64,000 bases of DNA from Polynucleobacter sp. AP-Latsch-80-C2 (lineage in GTDB: Bacteria; Pseudomonadota; Gammaproteobacteria; Burkholderiales; Burkholderiaceae), in assembly GCF_018882185.1 (NCBI RefSeq), contig NZ_JACVOY010000001.1, positions 372,001-436,000 on the forward strand. Reading direction: 5' to 3'. Shown one piece after another: positions 19,975 to 28,113 of the stretch; position 1 is the first letter of the stretch; every line of letters starts with the position of its first letter. A model generated the notes under the pieces. That model made no database searches, had not been told where the DNA came from, and saw nothing but the letters and a program-made list of their open reading frames with translations. Position numbers and translations under genes: made by a program.

Positions 19975-20009
19975 TATATTTTAATTTGAATGATTTATGT
20001 AGGACGTCA

Positions 20010-21044
20010 ATGACTATCACCTTCCCCTTTACCGCCATTGTTGCGCAATCAGAAATGAAGCTGGCAATCGCCCTTTGCACGATTGACCCTTCGTTAGGCG
20101 GTGTTCTTATTTTTGGAGATCGTGGAACAGGTAAGTCCACCACCATTAGATCCTTAGCCTCCTTGCTTCCTACGATGAAATCAGTGGTTGGCTGTAACTA
20201 TCATTGCGATCCAGATGCTAAAAGCCTTTGCCCTGAATGTGAGCTCAAAAAGAGTGCGGGACATAAGCTAAGGTCCGAAAATATTTCTGTTCCAGTAGTA
20301 GATTTGCCGCTTGGGGCTACAGAAGATAGAGTTGTAGGCGCTTTGGATATTGAGAAAGCCTTGACCCAAGGCATCAAATCCTTCGAGCCTGGCCTGCTTG
20401 CAAAGGCTAATCGAGGATATCTTTATATCGATGAGGTCAATTTACTTGAAGATCACTTAGTTGATTTGCTAATTGATGTAGCTGCTTCTGGTGAAAATAT
20501 TATTGAACGTGAGGGATTGAGTATTCGACATCCGGCTAGGTTCGTTCTTATTGGAAGCGGTAATCCGGAGGAGGGGGAGTTGCGACCGCAAATGCTTGAC
20601 CGTTTTGGACTATCTATAGAGGTAAAAACACCCACTGATTTTAAAGAACGGATTGAGATTATAAAAAGACGAGATGAGTTCGAGCGGAATCCAGAAAAAT
20701 TTATTGCCAAGTGGGAAGGGTCAGAAGAAGACTTTAAGAAGCAGATCATTAAGTCGAAGAAGCTTCTGGATAAAGTGGAGGTAGATGATCAATTGCTTGA
20801 GTCTGCCACTAAGCTTTGCGCTCATCTTGGCACTGACGGCCTAAGAGGCGAGCTTACCTTGCTTAGAGGTGTCAGAGCATTAGCTGCTTTTGAGGGTAAG
20901 AAAAAAGCGAATCTGAATCATTTAAAGAAAATTGCGCCAATAGCGCTTGGGCATAGATTGCGTCGTAATCCACTTGACGATAGCAATTCAAAAATTCGTA
21001 TTGAGCGTGCCATGCAGGAATTCTTTGCTAGTACTGAAAAGTGA
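20010..21044 (+). CDS. bchI: Magnesium chelatase ATPase subunit I
   Basis: A 344-aa AAA+ ATPase of the Mg chelatase, which with BchD and BchH inserts Mg2+ into protoporphyrin IX. Walker A is GDRGTGKSTT (near residue 40), Walker B YLYIDEVNLL, and sensor/arginine-finger segments are LIGSGNPEEGELRPQMLDRFG. A CxxC-type insertion (DAKSLCPECELKK) is typical of bacteriochlorophyll BchI. The start at 20010 is preferred over 19986 because AGGA precedes it and MTITFPFTAIVAQ begins the family homology. The stop overlaps the GTG of bchD. Confidence 0.96.
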   Translation: MTITFPFTAIVAQSEMKLAIALCTIDPSLGGVLIFGDRGTGKSTTIRSLASLLPTMKSVVGCNYHCDPDAKSLCPECELKKSAGHKLRSENISVPVVDLPLGATEDRVVGALDIEKALTQGIKSFEPGLLAKANRGYLYIDEVNLLEDHLVDLLIDVAASGENIIEREGLSIRHPARFVLIGSGNPEEGELRPQMLDRFGLSIEVKTPTDFKERIEIIKRRDEFERNPEKFIAKWEGSEEDFKKQIIKSKKLLDKVEVDDQLLESATKLCAHLGTDGLRGELTLLRGVRALAAFEGKKKANLNHLKKIAPIALGHRLRRNPLDDSNSKIRIERAMQEFFASTEK

Positions 21045-22858
21045 ATCCAGTACAACAAGCTTGGTTTGATGCAAACTTAATCGCTATTCTTTTGGCTATT
21101 AACCCGCGTGGCTTAAAAGGAGTATCGATAAAGAGCCAGTTTGGGCCCATTAGAGATTCCTGGCTTAATTATTTTATAAATCTATTGCCCGCAGACAGTA
21201 AAGTTATTAAAGCTCCGGCAAATTTATCCTCTGAGCAATTATTTGGATCATTAGATATTGAAAGCGCTCTTTTGTCTGGAGAATTTAAGGTTAGCCAGGG
21301 CCTTCTAGAAAGACTGGGCGGACAATATCTTCTTTTGCCCATGGCTGAGAGAATGAATTTACAAACGATAACTCATATATCTCAGGCTTTGGATGAAAAA
21401 AATCTTTTCAATCATCCTCATGCGGCCAACAATGATCACTTTGGAGTAATTGTCTTTGATGAGTCTGAATTCCAAGAGGAGGGTGCTAACCTACGATTAT
21501 TAGATAGGCTTGCGTTTGGGATTTATCTCGATCGTTTTTCAATTAACGATACTAAGAAATATCTAGAAGTTACTCCGTCCGATATTAAGGACGCTATAGC
21601 ATTGCTACCATCTGTAACTTGCCCCCAAGATTTGATGGAGGTACTCATAAAAGCTGGTCTGAGCCTTGGAATTTCCTCATTAAGAGCCAATCAATTTGCA
21701 TTAGATGTTGCCAAGTCGCTAGCTGCGCTGAGGGGATTAATTACGGTGGGCCAAGAAGAGGTAATTGATGCTGCACGACTTGTCTACACCCATCTTAAAA
21801 GTATGCAATCGCCGCTCGAAGAGGGAGCAGACAATAAAACAGATGACGGCGAAGATGTTGAGGGTAATCAGGAAAGTCAACATAACTCAGACAATGAACT
21901 TTCAAAAGATGAAGAAACCTCAGATTTAGAAAATACAGATCCTCCATCTTCTGCTGATGAATTAGAGGAGTTAGTGGTTGAAGCTGTACAGGCTTCTTTA
22001 CCCCCAAAATTTATGATGCGGATGAATCAGACCCTAAGATCCACCAAGACTAAAGCGAGTATTGCTGGTAAATCGGGATCAACTGAGAAAAGCTTCACCA
22101 GTGGGAGACCTCATGGTGCAAGAAAAGGGCTTCCTGGTAATGGCAGGCGCCTTGATATCTTAAAAAGTATTCGATCTGCTATCCCATGGCAAAGAATACG
22201 CGCTCAACAGAACAACGCTTTCTTAAAAGCAGATAATAGAAGCAAAATTCACTTTAGAGCAGAGGATTTACATACCAAACAATATTTGAAACGCCGAGGC
22301 ACGATAACTATATTTTTGGTGGACGCCTCTGGCTCATCAGCAACTCAACGATTATCGGAGGCTAAAGGCGCTTTAGAAGAATTATTGAGTCAATGCTACA
22401 TTCGACGCGATGAAGTAGCAATGCTGTCTATGAGAGGCTCTAAGGTAGATATTGTTTTGCCGCCAACTAGGTCGCTAGTTAGAGCAAAAAGAAATTTAGC
22501 TACCTTACCCGGCGGTGGCGGCACCCCCCTTGCATTAGGACTTCGTTCCGCTAATGAAATGGCAAGTTCATCAGAGCGAAAAGGCTTAACGCCAATCATC
22601 GTAATCATGACTGATGGTAAGGCAAATGTTAATTTGAATGGCGTAGGCGGAAGAGCGGGGGCTCACAATGATGCAATTACCGCCGCAAAAGAGTTAAGCA
22701 TGCAGAGTCATCGAATTTTATTTGTAGACACTTCACCTCAACCAGAAAAATTAGCCCAAGAGCTTGCTGGGATCATGGCTGCACAATATTTCCCCCTTCC
22801 GTATACCGGGTCCAGAAAAAAAATTACATCTGCAGCTATTCAATTGGCAAATTTCTAA
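21041..22858 (+). CDS. bchD: Magnesium chelatase subunit D
   Basis: A 605-aa subunit that bridges BchI and BchH. A degenerate AAA+ domain occupies the first 260 residues. An acidic, Ser/Glu-rich linker follows (about 265-320). The C-terminal VWA domain has the MIDAS motif DASGSS with later threonine and aspartate ligands (GGGGTPLALG, IIVIMTDGKAN). It starts with GTG overlapping the bchI stop (GTGA), so translation is coupled. Its last 23 bases are antisense to a small reverse-strand ORF. Confidence 0.95.
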   Translation: MNPVQQAWFDANLIAILLAINPRGLKGVSIKSQFGPIRDSWLNYFINLLPADSKVIKAPANLSSEQLFGSLDIESALLSGEFKVSQGLLERLGGQYLLLPMAERMNLQTITHISQALDEKNLFNHPHAANNDHFGVIVFDESEFQEEGANLRLLDRLAFGIYLDRFSINDTKKYLEVTPSDIKDAIALLPSVTCPQDLMEVLIKAGLSLGISSLRANQFALDVAKSLAALRGLITVGQEEVIDAARLVYTHLKSMQSPLEEGADNKTDDGEDVEGNQESQHNSDNELSKDEETSDLENTDPPSSADELEELVVEAVQASLPPKFMMRMNQTLRSTKTKASIAGKSGSTEKSFTSGRPHGARKGLPGNGRRLDILKSIRSAIPWQRIRAQQNNAFLKADNRSKIHFRAEDLHTKQYLKRRGTITIFLVDASGSSATQRLSEAKGALEELLSQCYIRRDEVAMLSMRGSKVDIVLPPTRSLVRAKRNLATLPGGGGTPLALGLRSANEMASSSERKGLTPIIVIMTDGKANVNLNGVGGRAGAHNDAITAAKELSMQSHRILFVDTSPQPEKLAQELAGIMAAQYFPLPYTGSRKKITSAAIQLANF

Positions 22859-22976
22859 TATAGGCTTGCTCTCGAATTTTTCGGAGAACCTTTTTGCCTT
22901 TGATGTAAGCATTTAAAAACATCCCAAGACCAAGGGCAATGCAGATAATTATTAATACATTGTTAAGAGTTGACAT
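22836..22976 (-). CDS. Possible 46-aa membrane protein downstream of bchO
   Basis: A short frame with ATG at 22976 and a purine-rich ribosome site (GAGGAGGAAGAGGAGA) directly upstream, inside the 3' end of bchO. The product begins MSTLNNVLIIICIALGLGMF, a single hydrophobic span, followed by a basic tail (YIKGKKVLRKIREQ). It overlaps the last codons of bchO by 14 bases and the bchD 3' end antisense by 23 bases. The SD strength and the positive-inside tail make it plausible. The bchO end itself encodes Glu-rich residues, so the purine run may be coincidental. Confidence 0.4.
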   Translation of the reverse strand: MSTLNNVLIIICIALGLGMFLNAYIKGKKVLRKIREQAYIRNLPIE

Positions 22977-23841
22977 TCTCCTCTTCCTCCTTATTTAAGG
23001 CATTCTGAATTAAGTTAAGAGCCATTTCTTCATCGCCTTCGTGAAATAAGTGGCCACCTTTTAGCTCAATCACTTTTGCTTTATCAAAATATTCCCTAAT
23101 TACGTCACGTAAATTTTTAATTGGTATCCAACCATCATCTTCTGAGAGGATGAAGGTCAATTTTGATTTTATTAATTTGCATTTCTTTAGCAAAATCGCT
23201 ATGTCTGTTCCTGCCATGAAGCTCATAGAGCCATTAAGATGATTTGCGCTATTAAATAAAGTCTTATATTTCTCTCTTTTATCAGGGCTTAACTTTGTTT
23301 TCGTTGAGTCTAAAAGTCCATCAATAATCTTGGTGTGAGGTAATAGGTCACTTAATATGGAAGTGAAGAAAGACGAAGTAACAATTGGATTTAATAGTGG
23401 GGCTATAAAGTTTTGATAAAAGCTAGGTAAGGTAATTAGGGATGGGTTTAGCCCAATGATTTCTTTGGGTTGCTCATTAATGAGTGCGTAACTTAATCCA
23501 AGTGTTGCGCCAGCAGAATGACCAATAATGTAATCAAAATATTGAATACCTAAACCTTCCCTTAGCCTTGTGAGTTGGGTTGCAAGCTCATCTAAGCTGA
23601 AGGACTTTTTTGTAACACTCGTTGTAAAACCATGACCCGGCAAGTCAGGAGCAACCACGGTGTAATTCTTTGCTAGCTCTGTAAAGATTGTTCCCCAGGT
23701 GTGTGCTGAAGAACCAGTTCCATGAAGCATGAGAATGTGTTTTGGCGAATTACCCCCAACTTGTACATGCCAAGATAGGTCCTCAGTCTTTATCTCTCTA
23801 CTGAAGGATTGGTTAGGCCAATCCTTTGGAATGTTTTTCAT
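22963..23841 (-). CDS. bchO: BchO-type alpha/beta hydrolase
   Basis: A 292-aa alpha/beta hydrolase found beside bchID in purple bacteria and thought to assist Mg chelatase or handle a pigment ester; no reaction is established. The fold is shown by HILMLHGTGSSAHTWG (oxyanion region), VVAPDLPGHGFT, the nucleophile elbow IGHSAGATLGLSYAL (Ser near residue 110), the late acid DDGWIP and histidine GGHLFHEGD. It is transcribed away from crtE, and the 139-bp gap between them carries two PpsR-type sites that may control both genes. Confidence 0.9.
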   Translation of the reverse strand: MKNIPKDWPNQSFSREIKTEDLSWHVQVGGNSPKHILMLHGTGSSAHTWGTIFTELAKNYTVVAPDLPGHGFTTSVTKKSFSLDELATQLTRLREGLGIQYFDYIIGHSAGATLGLSYALINEQPKEIIGLNPSLITLPSFYQNFIAPLLNPIVTSSFFTSILSDLLPHTKIIDGLLDSTKTKLSPDKREKYKTLFNSANHLNGSMSFMAGTDIAILLKKCKLIKSKLTFILSEDDGWIPIKNLRDVIREYFDKAKVIELKGGHLFHEGDEEMALNLIQNALNKEEEENVNS

Positions 23842-23889
23842 TTGTATTAAAACTTCACTCTAATTAAGGGTAAACCCGAATAAATAAGT

Positions 23890-23918
23890 TTGACAGCTCG
23901 ATTAATTGTGTCTATATT
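23890..23918 (+). promoter_or_regulatory. Consensus sigma-70 promoter for crtE
   Basis: TTGACA (23890-23895), exactly 17 bases, then TATATT (23913-23918). It is the best promoter match in the photosynthesis region. The -10 box lies inside the first PpsR-type palindrome, so bound repressor would occlude RNA polymerase. Confidence 0.7.
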
Positions 23919-23926
23919 TTTTTACA
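23909..23926. promoter_or_regulatory. PpsR/CrtJ-type operator 1 upstream of crtE
   Basis: A TGT-N12-ACA palindrome overlapping the -10 box of the crtE promoter. TGT is at 23909-23911 and ACA at 23924-23926. PpsR is encoded in this window, and this spacing is its established recognition form in Rhodobacter. Confidence 0.75.
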
Positions 23927-23934
23927 TATTAAAT

Positions 23935-23952
23935 TGTATTTTAATTTAGACA
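23935..23952. promoter_or_regulatory. PpsR/CrtJ-type operator 2 upstream of crtE
   Basis: A second exact TGT-N12-ACA palindrome that starts 26 bp after operator 1, downstream of the predicted transcription start. Paired sites fit cooperative tetramer binding as described for PpsR/CrtJ. Confidence 0.75.
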
Positions 23953-23980
23953 AAGCTATTTCCTTCAAAGGGGCAAGATC

Positions 23981-24886
23981 ATGTCACCAATTAAGCATTT
24001 GGATCGGGCAATAGAGCAGGCGTTGAAATCGCACGAGTCTATGAAGGGGCCTCCTTCGCTAAGCAAGGCTATTAGACATGCTGTTTTTCCTGGTGGTGCA
24101 CGGATTAGGCCTCAGTTGACTTTGGCAGTGGCTCAAGCCTGCGGAAATGATGATCCCCAATTATCGATGGCCAGTGCAATTTCTATTGAAATGATTCACT
24201 GCGCCTCTTTGGTTCATGATGATTTGCCTTGTTTTGATAATGCAGATATGCGGCGCGGTCAGACATCAGTTCATAAAGAATATGGCGAAAGGTTGGCCGT
24301 CTTAACTGGTGATGCGCTGATTGTTATGGCTTATGAAACAGTTGCAGCTGCTTCAAGAAGATCCTCTCATCGCTTAGCACCAATTATCAAAACGATTTCA
24401 CAGGGCGTTGGAGCGCCATTTGGAATTATTGCCGGACAGTCTTGGGAGTGTGAGACACAAGCCAACCTTAGTGACTATCAGAGAGCTAAAACTGGAGCGT
24501 TGTTTGCTGCGGCAACCTCAAGCGGTGCACAGGCTGCTGGAGCTGATGCCGAGACATGGAGGGGTTTGGGTGAATGGCTTGGCGAAGCGTATCAAATTGC
24601 AGATGATATTCGAGATGTATTAGGTGATGCGCAATTTTTGGGGAAGCCTGCAGGGCAAGACCAGGAACATCATCGCCCTAGCTCTGCAAAAGAATTGGGA
24701 TTAAATGGAGCTGTTGAGCATTTTGATTTGTTGGTCGGTAAGGCAGTGGCATCCATTCCAAGCTGCATAGGTGATAAGGCGCTAAAAAAATTAGTCGCAT
24801 TTGAGGCCGAGAGATTACTGCCTTCATCATGGTTTGAGCGTGGTGAAAGACACATTGCTATTGAAACCCTTCGTCAGGCTGCATAG
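23981..24886 (+). CDS. crtE: Geranylgeranyl diphosphate synthase
   Basis: A 301-aa trans-prenyltransferase making C20 geranylgeranyl diphosphate for carotenoids and the bacteriochlorophyll tail. The first aspartate-rich motif is HDDLPCFDNADMRRG (near residue 85) and the second is YQIADDIRDVLGD (near 207). GGARIRPQL binds the isopentenyl pyrophosphate. A clear AAAGGGG ribosome site precedes the ATG. The gene leads crtE-crtF and is controlled by the tandem PpsR-type sites upstream. The assignment over farnesyl diphosphate synthase rests on the cluster context. Confidence 0.92.
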   Translation: MSPIKHLDRAIEQALKSHESMKGPPSLSKAIRHAVFPGGARIRPQLTLAVAQACGNDDPQLSMASAISIEMIHCASLVHDDLPCFDNADMRRGQTSVHKEYGERLAVLTGDALIVMAYETVAAASRRSSHRLAPIIKTISQGVGAPFGIIAGQSWECETQANLSDYQRAKTGALFAAATSSGAQAAGADAETWRGLGEWLGEAYQIADDIRDVLGDAQFLGKPAGQDQEHHRPSSAKELGLNGAVEHFDLLVGKAVASIPSCIGDKALKKLVAFEAERLLPSSWFERGERHIAIETLRQAA

Positions 24887-24900
24887 CGCGCCTAATTAGA

Positions 24901-26064
24901 GTGCCTCAAGCCCGAACAATTCTAATTGAACAAGACCAAAGTGAGTATGGTCTGTGGGATAGGTTATTTATCTACAAAGATAAGCTAATAGCAAATTCTC
25001 GATTCCAAAATACAGTCGCAAAAATTCCATTTCTAAGACGTATCGCAAAAAAAAGAGCTAATCAATTATTTGATGTAATGGCGGGTTTTGTATATTCCCA
25101 AATCCTTCTAGCTTGTATACGCCTAAATCTTTTTAATCATTTAAAAAACGGTCCATTAACTTTAGAGGCCATAAAAAATAAATGTGGTTTAGAGCAAGCA
25201 CCTCTAAAACAATTACTAGACGCCGCCGTATCAATTGATTTATTAGAAATTCGCAGCAATCAAAAATTTGGTTTGGGAAAGTTAGGTGCACCGCTAGTTG
25301 AGAATTCTGCTTTAGCGGCAATGATTGAGCACCATACCGTTTTGTATGAAGATTTGAGAGATCCTCTTCTTTTGCTATCTGGCAAATTAAAGAATAAGAA
25401 ATTAGAGAAATTTTGGCCTTACGTTTCGAATGATCTTGAGGATCAAGAGTCTCTTAAAGATCAAGATCTAGTTAAGGGTTACTCAGATTTAATGTCTACA
25501 TCGCTACCATTGGTGGCAGATCAAGTCGTGAGTGCATATGATTTTTCTAAGCACCGCTGCTTGTTGGATGTTGGAGGAGGGCAGGGTACTTTTTTAAAAA
25601 GAGTGCACCTTCAATCCCCTCGGTTAGAGAGAATGCTTTTCGACTTGCCGGGTGTTGTGAATCTTGCCGCAGAAAATTTCTTGGCCAATTCAGAAGATCA
25701 ATCCATCAAAGTTTTTGGTGGAGATTTCTTTAAAGATGACCTCCCTAGTGGAGCAGATTTAATCACTCTTATCCGTGTCATTTTTGATCACGATGATGAG
25801 CGAGTAAAAATTTTACTGAAATCAATTTTTAAGGCTCTTCCTACAGGTGGCAAGTTATTGATTGCTGAGCCTATGGCAGAGACGCCTGAACATCCCCCAA
25901 TGGGGCATGCCTATTTTGGTTTTTATTTAATGGCGATGGGTAGGGGTCGACCCAGAACAGTTGAAGAGATAAGTCATTTAGCTCTTCATGTTGGCTTTAA
26001 AAATATCGACATATTGCACTCGGATATGCCTATAAATGCCCAAGTTTTGCTACTGAGCACCTAA
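24901..26064 (+). CDS. crtF: Hydroxyneurosporene O-methyltransferase
   Basis: A 387-aa SAM-dependent methyltransferase that methylates the tertiary hydroxyl of 1-hydroxy carotenoids in spheroidene synthesis. An N-terminal dimerisation/winged-helix region (DVMAGFVYSQILLACIRL) is followed by the SAM motif CLLDVGGGQGTFL (about residue 223), FDLPGVV and GGKLLIAEPMAET. It starts with GTG at 24901, 15 bp after crtE, with homology consistent with that start. The lysine-rich N-terminus is slightly long for the family. Confidence 0.9.
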   Translation: MPQARTILIEQDQSEYGLWDRLFIYKDKLIANSRFQNTVAKIPFLRRIAKKRANQLFDVMAGFVYSQILLACIRLNLFNHLKNGPLTLEAIKNKCGLEQAPLKQLLDAAVSIDLLEIRSNQKFGLGKLGAPLVENSALAAMIEHHTVLYEDLRDPLLLLSGKLKNKKLEKFWPYVSNDLEDQESLKDQDLVKGYSDLMSTSLPLVADQVVSAYDFSKHRCLLDVGGGQGTFLKRVHLQSPRLERMLFDLPGVVNLAAENFLANSEDQSIKVFGGDFFKDDLPSGADLITLIRVIFDHDDERVKILLKSIFKALPTGGKLLIAEPMAETPEHPPMGHAYFGFYLMAMGRGRPRTVEEISHLALHVGFKNIDILHSDMPINAQVLLLST

Positions 26065-26099
26065 TTAAGGGTAAGTACTAATAGAAAGTATTTGAATAG

Positions 26100-26117
26100 T
26101 GTATAAATTACTTTACA
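26100..26117. promoter_or_regulatory. PpsR/CrtJ-type operator upstream of bchC
   Basis: An exact TGT-N12-ACA palindrome (TGT 26100-26102, ACA 26115-26117) in the 80-base gap before bchC. A degenerate partner, AGT-N12-ACA, begins 26 bp later at 26126 and ends at 26143, one base before the bchC start codon. Confidence 0.7.
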
Positions 26118-26144
26118 TATAAGAAAGTAAATTAAAATAGACAC

Positions 26145-27095
26145 ATGCAAAGTCAATTTCATTCCACAGCAGTACTGCTGGAGTCTCCAAGAGAGCTCAG
26201 GTTGAAGCGACTTTTGCTTGATGAGCCCAATGAATCGGATGTTGTAGTGCAAATTGAGTGGAGCGGCATCAGCACTGGAACTGAAAAGCTACTTTGGAAT
26301 GGAACTATGCCAGATTTTCCTGGAATGGGATATCCGCTAGTGCCTGGATACGAATCTGTTGGCAGAGTTACTCGGGTAGGAAAGTCATCTCACCTAAGTC
26401 TTAACCAAAGAGTATTTGTACCCGGCGCAAAGTGTTTTGGTGATGTGAAGGGTTTGTTTGGAGGGGCTGCCTCGCATGTTGTGGTTTCTTCCGATAGGGT
26501 TATCGAACTCAATGAAGAAATTGGCGAAGAGGGCGTTTTGCTTGCCTTAGCAGCCACCGCCTATCACGTTACTCAAGGAAAAAAATCATTACAACCCGAT
26601 TTGATTGTGGGCCATGGCGTATTAGGAAGACTGATTGCTCGAATTGCAGTCATGTTTGGTCACCAGCCAGTTGTCTGGGAGATTGATTCAGACCGTATGA
26701 GTGGAGCTGAGGGCTATACGGTTCTTCATCCTTGTGATGACCAAGATAACAAATATAAAAATATCTGCGATGCAAGTGGGCAGGTGAGTGTATTAAATAA
26801 ATTAATTAGTCAACTCCAGTTTGGCGGAGAAATTACCCTTGCTGGTTTTTATGACAAAGACATTCAGTTTAATTTCCCCAGTGCATTTATGAAGGAAGCT
26901 AAATTGCGGATTGCTGCACAGTGGGCGCCTCAGGATTTGAAGGATGTGAAGCAGCTCTTATCGAATGGCAGATTAAATCTTAATGGATTAATAACGCATC
27001 ATCGTAAGCCCTCTTCAATTGGTGATGTATATCGCACCGCATTTGAAGATCCTAACTGTCTCAAAATGGTAGTTGATTGGAGAGAAGCACTATGA
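26145..27095 (+). CDS. bchC: Bacteriochlorophyllide a dehydrogenase
   Basis: A 316-aa zinc-free MDR-type dehydrogenase that oxidises the 3-hydroxyethyl group to acetyl in bacteriochlorophyllide. The family blocks WSGISTGTEKLLWNGTMP and MGYPLVPGYESVGRV are intact, and VGHGVLGRLIARIAV is the nucleotide-binding turn. The ATG at 26145 is the only sensible start, yet no Shine-Dalgarno is present and a PpsR-like half-site ends one base before it. The 3' end overlaps bchX by ATGA. It heads the bchCXYZ-puf superoperon. Confidence 0.95.
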   Translation: MQSQFHSTAVLLESPRELRLKRLLLDEPNESDVVVQIEWSGISTGTEKLLWNGTMPDFPGMGYPLVPGYESVGRVTRVGKSSHLSLNQRVFVPGAKCFGDVKGLFGGAASHVVVSSDRVIELNEEIGEEGVLLALAATAYHVTQGKKSLQPDLIVGHGVLGRLIARIAVMFGHQPVVWEIDSDRMSGAEGYTVLHPCDDQDNKYKNICDASGQVSVLNKLISQLQFGGEITLAGFYDKDIQFNFPSAFMKEAKLRIAAQWAPQDLKDVKQLLSNGRLNLNGLITHHRKPSSIGDVYRTAFEDPNCLKMVVDWREAL

Positions 27096-28099
27096 ATGCC
27101 CCAAGCGTCCCAAAAGAAATAACAATTCAATTTACGCAATTGAAAAAAGAGGCCGCTATTGAGCCTGATCAGGTCCATACAGGTGAGATTAAAAAAGAAA
27201 CTCAGATCATTGCAATTTATGGCAAAGGCGGAATTGGGAAAAGCTTCACATTAGCCAACCTGTCCTACATGATGGCGCAGCAGGGCAAAAAGGTATTGCT
27301 GATTGGCTGCGACCCAAAAAGCGACACCACTTCATTGCTATTTGGAGGTAAAGCTTGTCCTACCATTATTGAAACTTCTTCCAAAAAGAAGTTAGCCGGT
27401 GAAGAAGTCAAGATTGGCGATGTTTGTTTTAAGCGTGATGGCGTATATGCCATGGAATTGGGTGGCCCTGAGGTCGGTAGAGGGTGCGGTGGCAGGGGAA
27501 TCATTCATGGCTTTGAAACACTGGAGAAGCTTGGTTTTCATGACTGGGGGTTTGATTACGTATTGCTAGACTTTTTAGGCGACGTAGTCTGCGGAGGCTT
27601 TGGATTACCAATCGCTAGAGATATGTGTCAGAAGGTTATTGTTGTGGCAAGCAATGATCTCCAGTCGCTCTATGTTGCCAATAATGTGTGCTCTGCAGTT
27701 GAATACTTCCGTAAATTAGGTGGCAATGTTGGTGTAGCTGGCATGGTTATCAATAGGGATGATGGCACTGGCGAAGCAACAGCTTTTGCTGAGCATGTGG
27801 GTATCCCTGTACTTTCGGTTATTCCTGCGAATGACGATATCAGAAGGAAAAGTGCTAGCTACGAAATCATTGGCAAGCCAGATTCACAATGGGGTCCGCT
27901 CTTTGAGGGTTTGGCAAGCAATGTTGCTGAGGCGCCTCCAGTCCGACCAAAGCCAATGGCACCAGATGATTTACTGGGCTTATTTTCTGCAAGTCAAGTT
28001 GGTAGAGATATCGTTCTTGAGCCTGCAACAATTTTCGATATGGTTGGTAAGAATGAAGTGATTAAGCCAACGCTTGAAGTGATTTACGACAAAGCCTAG
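27092..28099 (+). CDS. bchX: Chlorophyllide a reductase iron protein subunit X
   Basis: A 335-aa NifH-like ATPase that feeds electrons to BchYZ for reduction of chlorophyllide ring B. The P-loop is [11 protein letters not shown] (about residue 45). The [4Fe-4S] cysteines lie in VGRGCGGRGI and [10 protein letters not shown], at the dimer interface. The start at 27092 overlaps the bchC stop (ATGA), which makes it preferable to the in-frame ATG at 27077. The length is typical of BchX, longer than BchL because of N- and C-terminal extensions. Confidence 0.96.
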   Translation: MNAPSVPKEITIQFTQLKKEAAIEPDQVHTGEIKKETQIIAIYGKGGIGKSFTLANLSYMMAQQGKKVLLIGCDPKSDTTSLLFGGKACPTIIETSSKKKLAGEEVKIGDVCFKRDGVYAMELGGPEVGRGCGGRGIIHGFETLEKLGFHDWGFDYVLLDFLGDVVCGGFGLPIARDMCQKVIVVASNDLQSLYVANNVCSAVEYFRKLGGNVGVAGMVINRDDGTGEATAFAEHVGIPVLSVIPANDDIRRKSASYEIIGKPDSQWGPLFEGLASNVAEAPPVRPKPMAPDDLLGLFSASQVGRDIVLEPATIFDMVGKNEVIKPTLEVIYDKA

Positions 28100-28113
28100 A
28101 AACCGGAGCCATC

